From positions 1 through 48,246 of the forward strand of contig NZ_RDBR01000010.1 of the NCBI RefSeq assembly GCF_009663775.1: 48,246 nt of DNA. Reading direction: 5' to 3'. This document shows positions 28,212 through 38,206 of the stretch, one piece after another. The notes below the pieces were generated by a model. It ran no database searches. It was not told the origin of the DNA and was given only the letters and a program-made list of their open reading frames with translations. The translations under genes and the position numbers were made by a program. How positions within the stretch are numbered: position 1 is the first letter of the stretch; every line of letters begins with the position of its first letter. The DNA is from Lactobacillus sp. 0.1XD8-4. GTDB taxonomy: Bacteria > Bacillota > Bacilli > Lactobacillales > Lactobacillaceae.

Positions 28212-29570
28212 CTAATTTACAAAAAAGCGGTGGTAAATTGCTCGAACTGCATCGTCAGCATCTTCATCATAGGTCCCAATCATAATAGCAATACGGGATG
28301 CACCTTGATTAATCATTGGAACCGCAATATTTTTCTCCGCTAGTGGCATTAAAATATCATCGATTACGCCAGTTCGGTCACGCATTCCTTCACCGATAAC
28401 CATTGTGATGGCATAATTATCAATCCATTCTAAGCAGTCAGGGTTAACTTCTTCTTGAATTTCGTTACAGATTATATCAACCAACTGGTCATCGATTGCG
28501 TTTCGATCAAGGATAATTGTAATATCATCAATCCCCGATGGCATATGTTCATATGATACATCATGTTTAGCTAAAATTTCCAGAATACGAAGGGTAAAAC
28601 CTGCCTGTTTGTTAAGAAGATATTTATGAAGATAGAAGGCAGCAAAGTGTTTGCCGCTAACGACCCCAGTTACAATATCACTCGGTTGAAAGTCCTTATC
28701 TGGGACGATCATTGTGCCTGGCTTGTCGGGATCGTTAGTATTACGAACGTTAATTGGAATATTGCCTTGGATTGCTGGGATCAGGGCTTCATCATGAAAG
28801 ACCGAGAACCCCGCATATGATAATTCTCTCATTTCGCGATAGGTCATCTTTGCGATTGGTTGAGGATGATCAACGACATGAGGGTTAGCAGAGTAGATTG
28901 CGTCAACATCAGTAAAGTTTTCATAAATTGAAGCGTTGAGACCACGCGCTAAGATTGCACCAGTAATATCAGATCCTCCTCGCGAGAAGGTTGCGATGTG
29001 ACCAGCGAGAGTTATGCCATAAAAACCAGGGAAAATTAATAACTCTGTATTACTATATGCAAAGTGGCTTAATGCAGAGTAAGTTTCAGGAATTACGCTT
29101 GCGTTATTAGGGGTTCCCGTAACAGTGATTCCTGCCTCGCTCGGGGTTACAAACCGTGCTTTATAACCCCGATGATTTAAGATAATGGCCATTAACTGGG
29201 CATTTAGACGTTCGCCATGGGCTTTAAAGGCAGCCATTAAGTAATTATTATTAGGGTAAGAATGGGCGGGTAATGACTGGAGCCGTTTTGCTAAGGGAGC
29301 TAATTTTTCGTTCGGTAAGTCAAAGTAATCAGCAATCTCCTGATAACGACTAAAAATTTGATCCACAATTGCTTGCGGATCATCACCCTTTATCACCGTA
29401 TTAGCATATTTGATTAGTAAGTCAGTAACTTTGATGTCATCAGCAAAACGTTTTCCAGGGGCTGAGGTAACAATAACCCGTCGCTCGGGGTCGGCTGAAA
29501 TAATATTAATCGCGTTTTCAAAGGCCTCCCCGTTTGCCAGAGAGCTACCACCAAACTTTACAACTTTCAT
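28212..29570 (-). CDS. lysC: Aspartate kinase
   Basis: A 452-residue enzyme that phosphorylates aspartate, the first step of the lysine, methionine and threonine branch. The N-terminal KFGGSS motif (residues 4-9) and a SRGGSDITG nucleotide segment mark the kinase fold. Two C-terminal ACT domains (about 310-450) normally bind the feedback amino acid. It is monofunctional, with no homoserine dehydrogenase part. The ATG follows AAAGGAG. Divergent from the riboswitch-controlled lysA operon, it is preceded by its own promoter and no visible riboswitch. The symbol lysC is by pathway context; the effector cannot be told. Confidence 0.92.
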   Translation of the reverse strand: MKVVKFGGSSLANGEAFENAINIISADPERRVIVTSAPGKRFADDIKVTDLLIKYANTVIKGDDPQAIVDQIFSRYQEIADYFDLPNEKLAPLAKRLQSLPAHSYPNNNYLMAAFKAHGERLNAQLMAIILNHRGYKARFVTPSEAGITVTGTPNNASVIPETYSALSHFAYSNTELLIFPGFYGITLAGHIATFSRGGSDITGAILARGLNASIYENFTDVDAIYSANPHVVDHPQPIAKMTYREMRELSYAGFSVFHDEALIPAIQGNIPINVRNTNDPDKPGTMIVPDKDFQPSDIVTGVVSGKHFAAFYLHKYLLNKQAGFTLRILEILAKHDVSYEHMPSGIDDITIILDRNAIDDQLVDIICNEIQEEVNPDCLEWIDNYAITMVIGEGMRDRTGVIDDILMPLAEKNIAVPMINQGASRIAIMIGTYDEDADDAVRAIYHRFFVN

Positions 29571-29630
29571 GTTTGAAACTCCTTTAAGATAATTAGACTT
29601 GCTAATGTATCTCTTGAATAATTTAATCGA

Positions 29631-29658
29631 ATTCTAACATATTCCGTGGGACTTGCAA
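29631..29658 (-). promoter_or_regulatory. Putative lysC-dapF promoter
   Basis: On the minus strand: TTGCAA (29653-29658), 16 bases, then TAGAAT (29631-29636) with TGT just before it. It lies about 60 bases upstream of the lysC start. The rest of the 29571-29742 gap shows no coding sequence. Confidence 0.55.
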
Positions 29659-29742
29659 GCCTTTTTAGTTTATAAACAAAGTAAATTGGTGGTTCTTACA
29701 TCTAATAAATTAAAAAAAGTTTTTTGAATTTAATGAATCCTA

Positions 29743-29771
29743 TTGACATTCTCATAAAAGACTTATAAGCT
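29743..29771 (+). promoter_or_regulatory. Putative promoter of the lysA operon
   Basis: A consensus -35 TTGACA (29743-29748) is followed after 15 bases by TATAAG (29764-29769) or after 17 bases by TAAGCT (29766-29771). It lies directly before the lysine riboswitch. Confidence 0.6.
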
Positions 29772-29778
29772 ATGTATA

Positions 29779-30009
29779 AATCGAAGAGGCGCAACCGACA
29801 CTAGTAGACTAATTTAGTTTGCCACACGATAAGGTTAGTTGAACAGGGAGGTTGCCGAAGCGCTTAATTTGGCACGATTAAGTAGCTGGGGCGTAGTTGA
29901 ATAAGCTACGGACTGTCGCAGGACAATAAGAGCCTGCGTTGCGCTATCGACAAATCAGAATGGATAAGTGAATTCCACTGTTTGTTTGCGCAGACAGTGG
30001 ATTTTTTTA
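29779..30009 (+). promoter_or_regulatory. Lysine riboswitch (L-box) of the lysA operon
   Basis: Conserved L-box segments occur in order: AGAGGCGC (about 29784), GGGAGGTTGCCGAAGCG (29846-29862), GCTGGGGCGTAGTTGAATAA (29885-29904), GGACTGTCGC (29910-29919) and GCGTTGCGCTATC (about 29936-29948). They match the Bacillus lysC leader in order and spacing. The expression platform ends in a terminator, TCCACTGT (29974-29981) with ACAGTGGA (29994-30001), then a T run. Lysine binding should favour termination before lysA and so switch off the whole downstream operon. Confidence 0.93.
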
Positions 30010-30048
30010 TGCGACCTCTTTGTAGTACATTTCATGGAGGAAATATAA

Positions 30049-31359
30049 ATGAATGAACAAATAACTGATCAACAACTAAATGCAGCCGGGCACTTAACGA
30101 TTGGAGGGTGTGATGCGTTAGAGCTTGCACAAGAATTTGGTACGCCGCTTGTTGTATATGATGTTCAGCAAATCCGCCAACAAATTCGAGCATTTAAGCG
30201 GGTGTTCGAGGAAAATAATGTTGATTATGCGGTTAGCTATGCAAGCAAAGCATTTGCTGCGATTGCAATGTATCAAGTCGTTGCAGCAGAAGGCGGTCAT
30301 GCTGATGTAGTTTCAGGTGGTGAATTATATACCGCGCTTAAAGCCGGTTTTCCAATGACAAATGTCAGTTTTCACGGAAATAACAAGTCGCGGGAAGAAT
30401 TAGTAATGGCGGTCGATCACCACGTGGGGACAATTATGATTGATAATTTCCATGAGATTGACTTACTAGCAGCAGTCTTAGAGGAGCGCAATGCTACGAT
30501 CAATGTAATGTTACGGATCACGCCAGGAATTTCTGCTCATACTAATAAGTATATTCAAACTGGTCAGGTAGATAGCAAGTTTGGTTTTGACCTTCAATCA
30601 GGTCAGGCGGATGAAGCCCTAGCAAAGGTTCTTGCTAATCCGCGCATGAAGATGAAAGGACTTCATGCGCACATCGGCTCACAGATTTTTGAATTGGCAG
30701 GTTTCAAGGGGGTGGCAAAAAAATTAGTTGAAGTTGCTGCCCACTGGCAAGAAAAGTTTGCCTACCAAGCAGAGGTTATTAATGTGGGGGGCGGCTTTGG
30801 AATTCGCTATGTTAAGGATGATCACCCCCTTGCGCCCGAAGAATTTGTTGATGCAATTATCAAAGCAATCAAAAATGAGATTGAGCAAACAGGTCTTTCC
30901 ATGCCGGCTATCTGGATTGAACCAGGCCGTTCAATTGCGGGACCAGCAGGATATAACCTATATACAGTTGGCTCCCGTAAAGATGTTCCAGGCTTGAAGC
31001 CGTATGTAACGGTTGATGGCGGAATGGGTGATAATATTCGGCCTGCTTTATATGAGGCCCAATATGAAACGGTTCTTGCTCGTGACCCGCAAGCTAAAAC
31101 AATTGAACATGTTCGCTTAGCCGGAAAATATTGTGAATCTGGTGATATTTTAAGCCAAGATCAAGCGCTACCGGCAACCAAGCCAGGGGATGTCCTAGCA
31201 ATGCTTGATACTGGTGCTTATGGCTATTCAATGGCTTCTAACTATAATCGAAATCCACGACCAGCAGTAGTCTTTGCGGAGAATGGCAAAGCGCAAGTGG
31301 TAATTAAGCGGGAAACATTGGAAGACTTAATCCGCTTGGATGAACCCTACCAACAATAA
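30049..31359 (+). CDS. lysA: Diaminopimelate decarboxylase
   Basis: A 436-residue PLP enzyme of the alanine-racemase-like fold that decarboxylates meso-diaminopimelate to lysine, the last pathway step. The PLP lysine is K67 (SYASKAF); other features are the HAHIGSQI segment, the GGGFG phosphate-binding loop and KYCESGDIL with the catalytic cysteine. The ATG follows GGAGGAA. It is the first gene after the lysine riboswitch, so the operon starts with its final enzyme. Confidence 0.96.
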   Translation: MNEQITDQQLNAAGHLTIGGCDALELAQEFGTPLVVYDVQQIRQQIRAFKRVFEENNVDYAVSYASKAFAAIAMYQVVAAEGGHADVVSGGELYTALKAGFPMTNVSFHGNNKSREELVMAVDHHVGTIMIDNFHEIDLLAAVLEERNATINVMLRITPGISAHTNKYIQTGQVDSKFGFDLQSGQADEALAKVLANPRMKMKGLHAHIGSQIFELAGFKGVAKKLVEVAAHWQEKFAYQAEVINVGGGFGIRYVKDDHPLAPEEFVDAIIKAIKNEIEQTGLSMPAIWIEPGRSIAGPAGYNLYTVGSRKDVPGLKPYVTVDGGMGDNIRPALYEAQYETVLARDPQAKTIEHVRLAGKYCESGDILSQDQALPATKPGDVLAMLDTGAYGYSMASNYNRNPRPAVVFAENGKAQVVIKRETLEDLIRLDEPYQQ

Positions 31360-31394
31360 AAAGACATATATAAAGGAAGAAAGAGGTAAATAAC

Positions 31395-32105
31395 ATGGCA
31401 GAATTAGATGCACAAGCAATTATTAACTACATTAGTAACGCTCCCAAGAAGACTCCGGTAAAGGTATACATCAAGGGGGATTTAGCAGGACTCGAATTTC
31501 CTCAAGAGATGGAAGCATTTGTTGAACAGCATACTGGTGTTCTCTTTGGGGATTGGACTATTATTGAGCCGTTCTTGCAGAAGGAGACAACAGCAATTGA
31601 ATCCTACCACGTTGAAAACGATGCGCGTAATTCCGCCGTTCCGTTGCTTGACCTTAAAAATATTAATGCACGGATTGAGCCAGGAGCCATTATCCGGGAT
31701 AAGGTTTTAATCGGCGACAATGCTGTAATCATGATGGGAGCAACGATTAATATTGGTGCCGAAATTGGAGCTGATTCGATGATCGATATGGGCGCTGTCC
31801 TTGGCGGTCGGGCAATTGTTGGCCGTCATTGTCACATTGGTGCTGGAACAGTGCTTGCCGGGGTGGTCGAACCAGCCTCAGCGGAACCAGTCCGGATTGA
31901 TGATAATGTCATGATTGGTGCGAATGCAGTTGTGATTGAAGGAGTCCATGTAGGTGAGGGCGCAGTTATTGCGGCAGGTGCCATTGTTACCCATGATGTA
32001 GCTCCCCATACGATGGTTGCTGGGGTTCCGGCTAAATTTATTAAGAATGTTGATGATCAGACTGCCGGTAAAACTGAATTAGAAGACGATTTGCGGAAGC
32101 TATAG
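31395..32105 (+). CDS. dapH: Tetrahydrodipicolinate N-acetyltransferase
   Basis: A 236-residue acetyl-CoA-dependent transferase that acetylates tetrahydrodipicolinate. An N-terminal DapH domain (about 1-85) is followed by left-handed beta-helix hexapeptide repeats (about 90-190, for example [21 protein letters not shown]) and a C-terminal cap ([14 protein letters not shown]). The presence of dapL and patA fits the acetylase route rather than the succinylase route. It is sometimes called dapD in this group. The ATG follows GGAAGAAAGAGG. Confidence 0.93.
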   Translation: MAELDAQAIINYISNAPKKTPVKVYIKGDLAGLEFPQEMEAFVEQHTGVLFGDWTIIEPFLQKETTAIESYHVENDARNSAVPLLDLKNINARIEPGAIIRDKVLIGDNAVIMMGATINIGAEIGADSMIDMGAVLGGRAIVGRHCHIGAGTVLAGVVEPASAEPVRIDDNVMIGANAVVIEGVHVGEGAVIAAGAIVTHDVAPHTMVAGVPAKFIKNVDDQTAGKTELEDDLRKL

Positions 32106-32116
32106 GAGTGACGGGT

Positions 32117-33259
32117 ATGTTAACAGAAGCAGAATTAATTACCATCCGGCGACACCTCCATCAAATTCCTGAATTAGCCCTTCATGAATTTGCAACTCAC
32201 AAGTATTTAGAAGAAACGATTGCTAACTTTAATCAAGAATTCTTAGAAGTCCAGACACCTGAAGAATTACCAACGGCCTTAATGGTACTTGTGCATGGGC
32301 AACGTCCCCAACGAACCATTGGTTATCGGACCGATATTGATGCTTTACCAGTAGAAGAGCAAACTGGCCTGCCATACGCTTCAACTCACCCTGGAGTTAT
32401 GCATGCTTGTGGTCATGATATTCATATGACAGTAGCACTGGGAGTATTGAATTACTTTAGTGAACACCAGCCCCAAGATAACCTGCTGTTCTTCTTTCAA
32501 CCAGCTGAAGAAAGTGAGAATGGGGGGAAGCGAGCATATGAATTAGGTTTATTTACCGGGAAATGGCGTCCTGATGAATTTTATGGTTTGCATGATAATC
32601 CTGACCTACCAGCGGGGGCAATTGGCTGCCGTATGGGAACCCTATTTGCGGGAACCACGGAAGTTAATATTGACCTCAATGGTAAGGGTGGTCATGCAGC
32701 TTATCCTCAAGATGCCAATGATACTGTTGTTGCCGCTGCTTCCTTAATTTTACAGGTGCAAACTGTTATTTCACGAAGTATTGACCCGATTCAAAGCGGG
32801 GTAATCACGTTGGGAAAAATCGATGGTGGAACAATTCGTAATGTAATTGCTGGACATACCCGAATTGAAGGAACAATTCGCGGGTTGACACAGACAATGA
32901 TTGAGACGATTGACCAGCGTTTAAGCGACCTTTGTGCAGGAATTGGTCGCAGCTTTAATATGGATGTCAACTTGGAACTCAACCAGGGCGGTTATTGGCC
33001 AGTTGAAAATAACCCTGAATTAACAAAAAGATTTATCCAATATATGGAAAAGACACCGACTGTTAACTTTATTGAAACTCAACCAGCAATGACTGGTGAA
33101 GACTTTGGTTACCTTTTAGCAAAGTTTCCGGGAACAATGTTTTGGCTGGGTGTTGATGATGATTCACAATTACATTCGGCGACCTTGACCCCTAATGAGG
33201 CAGCAATCAAACGCGGCGTGGATGCAATTACCGGCTTTTTAGAATATCGGATGCAGTAA
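32117..33259 (+). CDS. dapL: N-acetyldiaminopimelate deacetylase
   Basis: A 380-residue M20-family metallopeptidase that removes the acetyl group from N-acetyl-LL-diaminopimelate. Metal-binding segments are HACGHDIHM and the PAEES segment; the C-terminal GEDFGYLL motif is also typical. General M20 amidohydrolases look alike, but the position between dapH and dapA fixes the role. The ATG at 32117 follows AGGAG by 8 bases; a GTG at 32108 touches that site and was rejected. Confidence 0.9.
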   Translation: MLTEAELITIRRHLHQIPELALHEFATHKYLEETIANFNQEFLEVQTPEELPTALMVLVHGQRPQRTIGYRTDIDALPVEEQTGLPYASTHPGVMHACGHDIHMTVALGVLNYFSEHQPQDNLLFFFQPAEESENGGKRAYELGLFTGKWRPDEFYGLHDNPDLPAGAIGCRMGTLFAGTTEVNIDLNGKGGHAAYPQDANDTVVAAASLILQVQTVISRSIDPIQSGVITLGKIDGGTIRNVIAGHTRIEGTIRGLTQTMIETIDQRLSDLCAGIGRSFNMDVNLELNQGGYWPVENNPELTKRFIQYMEKTPTVNFIETQPAMTGEDFGYLLAKFPGTMFWLGVDDDSQLHSATLTPNEAAIKRGVDAITGFLEYRMQ

Positions 33260-33283
33260 TTGGGTAGTAATGGAGGAAATAAA

Positions 33284-34207
33284 ATGACAACATTAGAAAA
33301 TGCAGACTTAATGACAGCAATCGTGACCCCCTTTGATGATGAAGGAAAGATTGATTTTGCCAGCCTTGAACGCTTAGCGAATTATTTAATTGAACATGGT
33401 AGCAATGGTTTTGTAATTGGTGGAACCACTGGTGAAACCCCGGAACTGACCCATGACGAAAAAATCGAACTTTACCAACGTTTTGGTGAAATAGTTCATG
33501 GTCGGGTTCCCGTTATTGCTGGAACAGGAAGTAACAATCCTGAAGAAACCATTGCTTTTACTAATGAAGTTGCGCAAATTAATGGAATTGACTATGCGTT
33601 AGTGGTAGTGCCACCATATAACAAACCTAACCAACGGGGGATGGTGGCCCACTTTACAACGATTGCTGATAATGTAAACCTTCCAGTAATTATGTATAAC
33701 ATTCCAGGACGAACTGGTGCCAAGATGGCGCAGGAAACAGTTGTTAAATTATCTCACCATCCAAACATTGTTGCTGTCAAGCAGTGTGCGGCTCTTGAAG
33801 AATTAGAATATATCGTTGACCACCGCGACCCTAACTTTGCGGTCTTTACGGGGGAAGATGCCCAAGCGCTCACTGCACGAGTATTAGGTGCTAATGGTGT
33901 TATTTCAGTTGCTTCCCATAACTATGTCGACCAGATGCGGCAAATGTACGATGCCCTTTACCGCGGTGACTATCAAACAGCTGGTAAGTTGCAACGATGG
34001 TTAACGCCACGGATGGCAGCGCTCTTTATGTTCCCATCACCTTCGCCAGTTAAGGCCGTGTTAAACGCCCAAGGCTTCCAAGCAGGAGGTTGTCGATTAC
34101 CAATTCTTCCGTTAAATGAAGATGAAAAGCGAGAACTAGAAGTAGCCTTATCACTGCCCGTTAATTCGTTAACTACGCAAAACTTACCGCTAAACTTGGG
34201 GGAATAA
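33284..34207 (+). CDS. dapA: 4-hydroxy-tetrahydrodipicolinate synthase
   Basis: A 307-residue TIM-barrel aldolase condensing pyruvate with aspartate semialdehyde. The substrate-binding GGTTGE is at residues 46-51, the proton-relay tyrosine is Y138 (MYNIPGRTG) and the Schiff-base lysine is K166 (VAVKQC). The ATG at 33284 follows GGAGG; the in-frame TTG at 33260 lies upstream of it and was rejected. Four bases separate its stop from the dapB start. Confidence 0.95.
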   Translation: MTTLENADLMTAIVTPFDDEGKIDFASLERLANYLIEHGSNGFVIGGTTGETPELTHDEKIELYQRFGEIVHGRVPVIAGTGSNNPEETIAFTNEVAQINGIDYALVVVPPYNKPNQRGMVAHFTTIADNVNLPVIMYNIPGRTGAKMAQETVVKLSHHPNIVAVKQCAALEELEYIVDHRDPNFAVFTGEDAQALTARVLGANGVISVASHNYVDQMRQMYDALYRGDYQTAGKLQRWLTPRMAALFMFPSPSPVKAVLNAQGFQAGGCRLPILPLNEDEKRELEVALSLPVNSLTTQNLPLNLGE

Positions 34208-34210
34208 ATG

Positions 34211-34990
34211 ATGAAAAAAGTATTAATTGCCGGCGCCACGGGGGCAATGGGCCAAAAAGCTGTTGACCTTGTTAATTCGTTAGACGGATTTGAAATTACA
34301 GCCGCCCTTGCACCACACTTAACCACTGAAAATAAAGCTGACTATCACTTAGCTGCTGAAGTAAAAACTTACCAGCAACTAGCTGAAATTGATGATAATG
34401 TTGCTGATATTTGGATTGATTTTACATTGCCAAATGCGGTTTATGCAGATGTAAAATATGCTTTGGAACATGGGATGAAGCCAATTGTTGGGACAACCGG
34501 GCTGACCGATGATCAACAAGCTGAGTTGACCCAACTGAGCCGTGAGAAACGTGTTGGTGGTTTAATAGCTGCTAATTTTGGCATGTCAGCGGTCCTCTTG
34601 ATGAAATTTGCGCAAGAAGCGGCAAAGTATTTCCCTGATGTTGAAATTATCGAAATGCACCATGGAGATAAGAAAGATGCACCGTCTGGAACAGCCTTAA
34701 GTACGGCTAAATTAATCGATCAAGTTCGGCCGGCACATGAAACCAATCCTGACGAAACGGAAAGCCTTTCAGGAGCCCGTGGTGGTGACTACCATGGAAT
34801 CAAGATTCATGCGGTTCGTTTACCAGGATATATCGCTCATGAACAAGTTCTTTTTGGGGGCGATGGTGAAGCATTAACAATTCGCCAAGACTCATTTGAC
34901 CGTCAATCATTTATGAACGGTGTCAAGGTTGCTTTAGAAAAGGTCGATCAACTGTCTGAACTCTTGATTGGACTTGAAAATATTCTATAG
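34211..34990 (+). CDS. dapB: 4-hydroxy-tetrahydrodipicolinate reductase
   Basis: A 259-residue NAD(P)H-dependent reductase of the second step after dapA. The Rossmann motif is GATGAMGQ, and the catalytic/substrate region is EMHHGDKKDAPSGTA. Two ATG codons are in tandem (34208 and 34211); the second is used because it is 7 bases from the TGGGGGA ribosome binding site, the first is 4. Length is normal. It lies between dapA and patA in the operon. Confidence 0.94.
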   Translation: MKKVLIAGATGAMGQKAVDLVNSLDGFEITAALAPHLTTENKADYHLAAEVKTYQQLAEIDDNVADIWIDFTLPNAVYADVKYALEHGMKPIVGTTGLTDDQQAELTQLSREKRVGGLIAANFGMSAVLLMKFAQEAAKYFPDVEIIEMHHGDKKDAPSGTALSTAKLIDQVRPAHETNPDETESLSGARGGDYHGIKIHAVRLPGYIAHEQVLFGGDGEALTIRQDSFDRQSFMNGVKVALEKVDQLSELLIGLENIL

Positions 34991-35001
34991 GAAGTGAAAA
35001 A

Positions 35002-36186
35002 ATGCCAAAATTACAAGCTGAATTATCGACAGTAGTTAACAGCCGTCTCGCTGCTGTTCCGCCAGCACAGATCCGGGCATTTGATGAGGAAATTTCAGCA
35101 ATTCCTGGATTAGTGAAGCTAACGCTTGGTGAACCAGATTTTGCGGTGCCTGAACATGTTAAAGAAGCAGCGATTAACAGTATTAAAGATGATGATTCCC
35201 ACTATTCTGCTAGTAAGGGTAAGATTGAACTGCGCCAAGCAATTAGTAAAGACCTGGAACGCAGCCGCCATGTTCACTATGATCCCGCAACTGAAATTGT
35301 GGTAACGGTTGGCGCAACCGAAGCAGTGACCGCAACAGCCTTTGCTATGCTAAACCCCGGTGATAAGGTAATTATCCCGACTCCAGCATTTTCACTTTAT
35401 TTTCCAAGCGTATCTTTAACCGGTGCTGAGCCAGTCAAGGTTGATACATCTGACGAGGGATTTTTACTCTCAGCGGAGCGGCTGGAAGAAGTATTAAAAA
35501 AGGAAGGAACAGCTGTCAAAGCGGTGTTGCTTAACTATCCTAACAACCCGACTGGACGATCTTATCGCAAAGAGGAATTAGAAGCGCTCGCCAAGGTAAT
35601 TCAGAAACATCATCTTTATGCGATTGTTGATGAAATTTATAGCTCATTAATGTATGATCAGCCATTCCACTCGCTGGCAACCCTTTTACCAGAGCAGACC
35701 GTACTGATTAGCGGTTTATCAAAATCACATGCGATGACAGGATACCGGTTAGGATATGTTGCGGGCCCAGCTGACTTTATTGCAACAATGTCTAAGATGC
35801 ATTCGTTTATGGTAACAGCACCCAATGATACCGCCCAAGCAGCGGCAATTGAGGCGTTGGAAAATGGTAGTGAGGATCCCCAAGTATTTAAGCAGGAGTA
35901 CCGTCAGCGCCGAGATAAGCTTGCTAATGCAATGCGGAAAATGGGCTTTGAAATTGCTTTACCTGATGGGGCATTCTACATTTTTGCTAAGATTCCAGCA
36001 CAATTTGGCGATGACGATATGGCATTTGCCCGGAAAGTTGCTCATGAAGCAAAAGTAGGAGTAATTCCTGGCAATGCGTTTGGCCCTGGTGGTGAAGGGC
36101 ACATTCGCTTGTCGTATGCTGCAGCTGATGCAGTGATTGATACTGCAATTGAACGTTTACAAAATTTTATGAAGAATTTAGAGTAG
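35002..36186 (+). CDS. patA: N-acetyl-LL-diaminopimelate aminotransferase PatA
   Basis: A 394-residue fold-type I, class I/II aminotransferase. The PLP lysine is K241 in [14 protein letters not shown]; the NNPTGR and VDEIYSSL segments are usual for the family. In the acetylase route it converts N-acetyl-2-amino-6-oxopimelate to N-acetyl-LL-diaminopimelate. The substrate is inferred from the operon, as PatA-type enzymes resemble other aspartate-family aminotransferases. The ATG follows GGAAGTG. Confidence 0.88.
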   Translation: MPKLQAELSTVVNSRLAAVPPAQIRAFDEEISAIPGLVKLTLGEPDFAVPEHVKEAAINSIKDDDSHYSASKGKIELRQAISKDLERSRHVHYDPATEIVVTVGATEAVTATAFAMLNPGDKVIIPTPAFSLYFPSVSLTGAEPVKVDTSDEGFLLSAERLEEVLKKEGTAVKAVLLNYPNNPTGRSYRKEELEALAKVIQKHHLYAIVDEIYSSLMYDQPFHSLATLLPEQTVLISGLSKSHAMTGYRLGYVAGPADFIATMSKMHSFMVTAPNDTAQAAAIEALENGSEDPQVFKQEYRQRRDKLANAMRKMGFEIALPDGAFYIFAKIPAQFGDDDMAFARKVAHEAKVGVIPGNAFGPGGEGHIRLSYAAADAVIDTAIERLQNFMKNLE

Positions 36187-36205
36187 GTTGAAAGAAGGAA
36201 CTAAG

Positions 36206-37264
36206 ATGAGTAAGGAATATAATGTCGCAATATTAGGTACTACTGGGGCGGTCGGTACGCGGATGATTCAACAGCTAGAACAATCAACAATTCCGGTCAA
36301 GAGTGTTAAACTTCTAGCTTCTGCCAAGTCTGCGGGGAAAGTGCTCGCTTTTAACGGCGAACCTGTTACAGTTGAAGAAACAACGCCAGAATCATTTGAT
36401 GGGGTTGATATCGTCCTATCATCTGCTGGTGGTTCAGTATCTAAGAAGTTCCTTCCTGAAGCAGTAAAGCGGGGGGCAGTTTGTGTTGACAATACGAGTG
36501 CCTTTCGGATGGAGCCTGATGTGCCATTGGTGGTTCCAGAAGTAAATGAAGAAGCATTGAAGAATCACCATGGGATTGTTGCTAACCCTAATTGTTCGAC
36601 GATTCAAATGGTGGTTGCTTTGGAGCCGATTCGGCAAGCTTTCGGGTTAAACCAAATTATCGTTTCTACTTATCAAGCCGCATCGGGTGCTGGGCAATCA
36701 GCACTGAATGAATTACGTCAAGAAGCGCAAGACTATCTTGATGGTAAGGATATGCAAGCTGATGCTAATATTTTACCAACCAAGGGTGATAAGAAGCATT
36801 ATCCGCTTGCTTTTAACCTTTTGCCGCAAATTGATGTCTTTGAAGATGACGGCTATTCCCACGAAGAATGGAAAATGATCCATGAAACAAAGAAGATTAT
36901 GTTAAATGATATGAACGCCAAGGAGATTAAGGTGACTGCAACCTGTGTCCGGGTACCAGTCCCGATTGCTCATGGGGAGTCCGTTTACTTTACTGTTGAT
37001 GATCCGTCAGTTACGGTTGACCAGTTGCGGGAAGTCTTGCAGAATGCTCCAGGAGTAGTTCTTCAAGATGATCCAGCGCACCAAATTTATCCTCAACCAA
37101 TTAATGCCGTTGGTAAGCGTGATACTTTCGTTGGCCGGCTCCGTGCTGATGAAGAAAATCCAGGTTCCTTTAACATGTGGGTGGTTGCTGATAACTTACT
37201 AAAGGGGGCCGCTTGGAATACGGTTGAAAATGCAGAACGGTTAGTTGCAAATGGGTTAATTTAG
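36206..37264 (+). CDS. asd: Aspartate-semialdehyde dehydrogenase
   Basis: A 352-residue NADPH-dependent enzyme that reduces aspartyl phosphate to aspartate semialdehyde. The N-terminal GTTGAVGT nucleotide loop is at residues 11-18 and the catalytic cysteine is C130 (NPNCSTIQM). The C-terminal half contains the [10 protein letters not shown] segment with the catalytic histidine. The ATG at 36206 follows GAAGGA; the in-frame TTG at 36188 was rejected. It is the last gene before a terminator and completes the lysine pathway set with lysC. Confidence 0.95.
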   Translation: MSKEYNVAILGTTGAVGTRMIQQLEQSTIPVKSVKLLASAKSAGKVLAFNGEPVTVEETTPESFDGVDIVLSSAGGSVSKKFLPEAVKRGAVCVDNTSAFRMEPDVPLVVPEVNEEALKNHHGIVANPNCSTIQMVVALEPIRQAFGLNQIIVSTYQAASGAGQSALNELRQEAQDYLDGKDMQADANILPTKGDKKHYPLAFNLLPQIDVFEDDGYSHEEWKMIHETKKIMLNDMNAKEIKVTATCVRVPVPIAHGESVYFTVDDPSVTVDQLREVLQNAPGVVLQDDPAHQIYPQPINAVGKRDTFVGRLRADEENPGSFNMWVVADNLLKGAAWNTVENAERLVANGLI

Positions 37265-37275
37265 AAAATTTATGC

Positions 37276-37318
37276 AAAGAGACTATGGTAGCTGTGACAG
37301 CGATAATAGTCTTTTTTG
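37276..37318 (+). terminator. Terminator of the lysine operon
   Basis: AGACTAT (37280-37286) pairs with ATAGTCT (37306-37312), with an inner GCTG/CAGC stem, and is followed by six T. It ends the lysA to asd transcript. Confidence 0.75.
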
Positions 37319-37337
37319 CTTATTAAGGAGATGCAAG

Positions 37338-37820
37338 ATGAAAATTGAACATGTTACGATAGCGGATTTACCAGCAATTTTGGAAATTGAGCAAGCAGGT
37401 TTTAACCCAGCGGAAGCAGGAAGCAAGGCAGCATTTATTAATCGGATTGCCAATATTCCTGATACTTTTTTGGTTGCTAAAGAAAAGGCACAAGTGGTTG
37501 GTTTTATTGTTGGACCGGTAACGACCACTCCAATAATTGATGATAAATATTATCAACATGTTGAGCCTAATTTACCAACTGGCGACTACCTATTGGTATT
37601 GTCAATTGCAGTGGCACCGATTTTTCGAGGGCAACGTATCGGTAGTCAGCTGTTAGGAGCTTTTGCTGGACTCGCACGTAATCACCATTGTCAAAGTATC
37701 ATTCTGGACTCATTAGCCAAAAACGTTCCTTTTTATGAAGCTAATGGCTTTAGCAAAGCGGGCATCTCGCCATCTAGTCATGCCAATGAGACCTGGTATA
37801 ATATGGTAAAGACCGTCTAA
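37338..37820 (+). CDS. GNAT family N-acetyltransferase
   Basis: A 160-residue single GNAT domain. The acetyl-CoA binding segment VAPIFRGQRIGSQLL carries the Q/RxxGxG/A motif, preceded by the LSIAVAP strand and followed by ILDSLAKNVPFYEANGF, typical of motif B. It resembles small-amine or arylalkylamine-type acetyltransferases, but the substrate cannot be told. The ATG at 37338 follows AAGGAG at 37325-37330; an earlier ATG at 37331 abuts that site and is out of frame. It starts after the lysine operon terminator. Confidence 0.85.
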   Translation: MKIEHVTIADLPAILEIEQAGFNPAEAGSKAAFINRIANIPDTFLVAKEKAQVVGFIVGPVTTTPIIDDKYYQHVEPNLPTGDYLLVLSIAVAPIFRGQRIGSQLLGAFAGLARNHHCQSIILDSLAKNVPFYEANGFSKAGISPSSHANETWYNMVKTV

Positions 37821-37855
37821 GTTTAATAAGAAATAATAATGAGGGAGTTTATTTA

Positions 37856-38206
37856 ATGACAGAAGATAATTACCAATATGATGAAAATGGCTTTCGCGAA
37901 GACTTGAAAAATGATCCCGATGTCCTTCACCAGCCTGATGCTGACCGGACCCAACGCGACCTCATCACCCTTGATTATGATGAAACCATGGCCTTTTTGA
38001 ATGGGGAAAAGGAAGTAAAGACTGTTTATGATTTTTCAGATGAGGTTTTAGATAAGATAAAGGAAAAGTATCCAACGCTCAATGATACGCCAATTGACAA
38101 AGTGATTATGGAAAAATATCAGCAGATTTTATCAGCCCGTTATAATGAATCGCAAGCAAATAATAAGACGATTCATCCCGATGATCGTGAGGGTAATGAT
38201 GAATAG
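37856..38206 (+). CDS. Acidic protein, unrecognised
   Basis: A 116-residue soluble protein rich in D, E, N and Q, with segments LDYDETMAFLNGEKE and YDFSDEVLDKIKEKYPTLND that look helical. No membrane segment, signal peptide or known motif was recognised. The ATG follows AGGGAG. Its 3' end overlaps the next small membrane protein, so the pair are probably coupled. Function unknown; conservation was not checked. Confidence 0.65.
   Translation: MTEDNYQYDENGFREDLKNDPDVLHQPDADRTQRDLITLDYDETMAFLNGEKEVKTVYDFSDEVLDKIKEKYPTLNDTPIDKVIMEKYQQILSARYNESQANNKTIHPDDREGNDE

Noticed and set aside
33973-34326. A 117-residue minus-strand frame over the dapA/dapB junction
   Set aside because: Antisense to two well supported genes, no ribosome binding site, no similarity.
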